64,000 bases of DNA from Desulfovibrio sp. TomC. GTDB lineage: Bacteria; Desulfobacterota; Desulfovibrionia; Desulfovibrionales; Desulfovibrionaceae. Shown here piece after piece: positions 61,759-64,000 of the stretch (position 1 is its first letter; every line of letters starts with the position of its first letter). The stretch lies in assembly GCF_000801335.2 (NCBI RefSeq), contig NZ_JSEH01000003.1:124001-188000 (forward strand), read 5' to 3'. The notes under the pieces were generated by a model. It did no database searches, had not been told where the DNA came from, and saw only the letters and a list, made by a program, of their open reading frames with translations. The translations under genes were made by a program, and so were the position numbers.

Positions 61759-63410
61759 ATTCGTCCCCCGCCGTGACCCTCTACCCCTTGGGCGGCCTCG
61801 GCGAAATCGGGCTGAACTGCATGGCCCTTGTTTCCGGCGATTCGATGATCGTCGTGGACTGCGGCCTGATGTTTCCCGACGACTCCCTGTTCGGCATCGA
61901 CGTGGTCATCCCGCGTTTCGATTTCATTTTACAAAACCGCGATAAATTAAAGGGCATTGTCCTCACCCACGGCCATGAAGACCACATTGGCGCGCTGCCC
62001 TGGCTCATGCGGTCCTGCGACGCGCCCCTGTACGGCTCGAAATTCACCCTGGCCCTGGCCGGCAAGAAGCTCGAAGAGCACAGTCTGCGGGAATTCACCC
62101 GGTTTGAGCCGGTGGCTGCCGGCGACGTGGTCACTCTGGGCGATTTTCGCGTCACCTTTTTCCCGGTCTGCCATTCCATTGTCCATGGCTTTGGCCTGGG
62201 CATCGAAACCCCGGCCGGGCGCATCGTCCACACCGGCGATTTCAAGATCGACCGCAATCCGCTCGACGGCCACGCCACCGATCTGGAGGCCATCAAGCGC
62301 TTTGCCAAGCCGGGCGTGACCCTGCTTCTCTCCGACTCCACCAATGCCGAACGCGAGGGGTTTGCCCTCACGGAACGCGAGATCAAGGCCGCCCTGGGCG
62401 ACATCTTCACCGATGCCGCCGGCCGCATTGTGGTGACGCTTTTTTCCAGCCACATCCAGCGGATGCAGGAAGTCTTCGATCTGGCCCACGCCACCGGCCG
62501 CAAGGTGGCTGTGTCGGGCAAGAGCCTTTTCACCAACATCGAGATCGCCCGGGAACTGGGCCATCTGCGCATTCCGCCCGGGACCGAGGCCAGCCTGGAC
62601 GAGCTGCCGGGCCTGCCCGACCATCAGGTGGTGCTGCTGGTCACCGGCTCCCAGGGGGAACCGCTCTCGGCCCTGTCGCGTCTGGCCTACGGCGAACACC
62701 GGCAGGTGAAAATCCAGCGGGGCGATACGGTCCTTTTGTCTTCGCGCTTTATCCCCGGCAACATCCGGGCCATCACGAGGCTTATAAACCGCCTCTACAA
62801 GCTCGGGGCCGAGGTCCTCTACGAGCGTGTCCAGGCCATCCACGCCTCGGGACACGCCCATGCCGAGGAACTGCGGCTCATGCTGCGCACGGTTTCGCCC
62901 AAGTTTTTCATCCCCATCCACGGCGAGTATCGCCATCTGGTCAAGCACGCCCGCATTGCGGTGTCCTGCGGCGTGGCCCCGGAACGGGCCCTGGTGATCG
63001 AGGACGGCCAGCCCGTGACCTTTGGCGGGGGGCTTATCCGCATGGAAGACGCCATCCCGGTCGAGCATATCTACGTTGACGGCAAAGGGGTCGGCGACGT
63101 CGGGGCCACCGTGCTCAAGGAACGCCAGCTGCTGGCCGGCGAGGGCTTGGTCATCGTGGTCATGGTGGTGGACGAGAAATCCGGCGAACTGACCTTTGGT
63201 CCGAACATCCTCTCCAAGGGCTTTGTTTTCGAGCAGCACTACAGCCACGTGCTGGAAGACGCCAAATGCATCGTGCTCGACATCTACGAAAACGTGCCCC
63301 CGGGCCAGTCCGATCTGCTCAAGGAGCGCATTCGCTCCGCCTTGCGGCGGTTTTTTCGCAAGATCCTCGAACGCGACCCGGTGGTGGTGCCGCTGGTCAT
63401 CACCCTGTAA
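61755..63410 (+). CDS. rnj: Ribonuclease J
   Basis: 551 residues. Metallo-beta-lactamase with beta-CASP insertion: LGGLGEIGLNCMAL, VVDCGLMFP, zinc ligands LTHGHEDHIGALPW, PVCHSIVHGFGL, GDFKIDRNPLDG, beta-CASP VVTLFSSHIQRM and VTGSQGEPLSAL, and HASGHAHAEEL with FIPIHGEYRHL. C-terminal dimerisation domain (IYVDGKGVGDVGATVLKERQ) present. A 5'-3' exo- and endoribonuclease for RNA turnover. ATG 61755 overlaps the plsC stop. Confidence 0.96.
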   Translation: MNSSPAVTLYPLGGLGEIGLNCMALVSGDSMIVVDCGLMFPDDSLFGIDVVIPRFDFILQNRDKLKGIVLTHGHEDHIGALPWLMRSCDAPLYGSKFTLALAGKKLEEHSLREFTRFEPVAAGDVVTLGDFRVTFFPVCHSIVHGFGLGIETPAGRIVHTGDFKIDRNPLDGHATDLEAIKRFAKPGVTLLLSDSTNAEREGFALTEREIKAALGDIFTDAAGRIVVTLFSSHIQRMQEVFDLAHATGRKVAVSGKSLFTNIEIARELGHLRIPPGTEASLDELPGLPDHQVVLLVTGSQGEPLSALSRLAYGEHRQVKIQRGDTVLLSSRFIPGNIRAITRLINRLYKLGAEVLYERVQAIHASGHAHAEELRLMLRTVSPKFFIPIHGEYRHLVKHARIAVSCGVAPERALVIEDGQPVTFGGGLIRMEDAIPVEHIYVDGKGVGDVGATVLKERQLLAGEGLVIVVMVVDEKSGELTFGPNILSKGFVFEQHYSHVLEDAKCIVLDIYENVPPGQSDLLKERIRSALRRFFRKILERDPVVVPLVITL

Positions 63411-63423
63411 GGGAGAACGCGCA

Positions 63424-64000
63424 ATGAAGGTCCTTCGGGTGCGCCACGGCGACGCCGCATTTTACGCCCAGCTTGTGGTCGAAAACAGTACCGTTGTCTG
63501 TCTCGACCGCGCCTTGGGCCTGCCCGATCCCATCCCGCTGGCCGAGGTGGCCGTGCTGCCGCCGGTGACGCCGTCGAAGATCATCTGCGCCGCCGGCAAC
63601 TTCCGCAGCCGCCTGCGCGAGATGGGACGGGAGGCTGCCGATGCGCCCATGCTGTTTTTAAAGCCGCCCTCGGCCGTCATCGGTTCCGGGCAGGCCATCG
63701 TGCTGCCCCAGGCCTCGGCCCGGGTGGATGCCGAGGGCGAACTGGCCCTGGTCATCGGCCGGGCCTGTCGCAACCTGGCCGCAGCCGACGTGGCCAAATA
63801 CCTGTTCGGCTATGCCTGTGCGGGCGACGTGACCGCCGTGGACCTGCGCGCCCTCGACGAAACCCTGGGGCGGGCCAAGGGCTTTGACACCTTTGCCCCC
63901 ATCGGCCCGTGGATCGAAACCGAGGTGGACAACCCGACGGCGCTGGGCCTGCGGATGTTTGTCAACGGACAGCTCGTCCAGGAAGGAAACACCAGCGACA
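63424..64000 (+). CDS. Fumarylacetoacetate hydrolase family protein (3' truncated by window)
   Basis: 192 codons visible; no stop before the window end. MKVLRVRHGDAAFYAQLVVE, then the FAH core beginning PPVTPSKIICAAGNFRSRLR, FLKPPSAVIGSG, DAEGELALVIGRACRNL (acidic metal ligands), AGDVTAVDLRALD and GPWIETEVDNPTALGLRMFV ending QEGNTSD, as in 2-hydroxyhepta-dienedioate isomerase/acylpyruvase-type enzymes. ATG 63424 follows GGGAGA. These Mg-dependent enzymes cleave or isomerise beta-keto acids; the exact substrate needs the missing C-terminus. Confidence 0.9.
   Translation, partial: MKVLRVRHGDAAFYAQLVVENSTVVCLDRALGLPDPIPLAEVAVLPPVTPSKIICAAGNFRSRLREMGREAADAPMLFLKPPSAVIGSGQAIVLPQASARVDAEGELALVIGRACRNLAAADVAKYLFGYACAGDVTAVDLRALDETLGRAKGFDTFAPIGPWIETEVDNPTALGLRMFVNGQLVQEGNTSD

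Overview
The window is about 64 kb of high-GC DNA from a Gram-negative bacterium. The gene content (BamA/Skp/FabZ, HslVU, a complete Psp envelope-stress locus, a methyl-accepting chemotaxis protein, CobT, RNase J, a B12-type radical-SAM enzyme, and an IscA/HesB selenoprotein next to two cysteine or cysteine-less paralogues) fits a deltaproteobacterial sulfate reducer of the Desulfovibrionaceae, perhaps a Solidesulfovibrio-like species. That placement is inferred from protein flavour and was not tested by a search. No rRNA, tRNA, CRISPR array, phage or transposase gene was seen.

Layout. 1-2.8 kb: the 3' part of bamA, then skp and fabZ. 3.3-5.4 kb (minus): an HD-GYP protein and its CheY-like partner. 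5.5-6.9 kb (minus): three consecutive IscA/HesB-like genes, each with its own terminator; the third contains an in-frame UGA that aligns with a cysteine of its neighbour and is followed by a hairpin, so it is read as a selenoprotein. 7-8.6 kb: pyrR and a flavin reductase. 8.8-12.6 kb (minus): argB, hslU, hslV and a trans-aconitate-type methyltransferase. 12.9-16 kb (minus): macro-domain protein, M16 peptidase and pspF, divergent from pspA through a sigma-54 promoter. 16.1-20.8 kb: pspA-pspB-pspC, then a GEMM-type cyclic-dinucleotide riboswitch and a chemoreceptor, then a second pspB/pspC-like pair. 21-25.5 kb: an AT-richer orphan behind a sigma-28-like promoter, a class I methyltransferase-like protein, an RNase H-like exonuclease, and a MarR/cupin pair with two matching palindromic operators.

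25.5-31.5 kb holds an envelope O-acylation set: an MBOAT acyltransferase flanked by two DUF459-type SGNH proteins, one carrying six LysM domains. prmA follows. 32.7-40.8 kb is a sugar and glycosyltransfer cluster: UXS-type decarboxylase, polyprenyl-phosphate-type GT2, two more GT2 enzymes, a B12-type radical-SAM enzyme and two nucleotide-sugar epimerases. 40.9-50 kb: TPR protein, mnmE, aminotransferase, a multicopper oxidase with a TolC-like lipoprotein, a glycosyltransferase and a phosphofructokinase-like protein. 50.3-54 kb: a large BNR-repeat lipoprotein and cobT. 54.4-59.9 kb (minus): a second glycan operon (CMP-sugar synthetase, a GT-methyltransferase-GT fusion and a CgeB-like GT). 60-64 kb: CBM48 protein, response regulator, plsC, rnj and the start of a fumarylacetoacetase-family gene.

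A family of roughly 85-bp GC-rich palindromic repeats, each starting GCCTCCGGCGGCC, occurs about ten times. Nearly every copy lies just after a stop codon in the orientation of the upstream gene. One copy lies inside the pspF reading frame, where it forms part of an interdomain linker. The most notable items are the selenoprotein in a three-gene IscA array, the riboswitch-controlled chemoreceptor enclosed by two Psp BC cassettes, the repeat built into pspF, and the radical-SAM sugar cluster.
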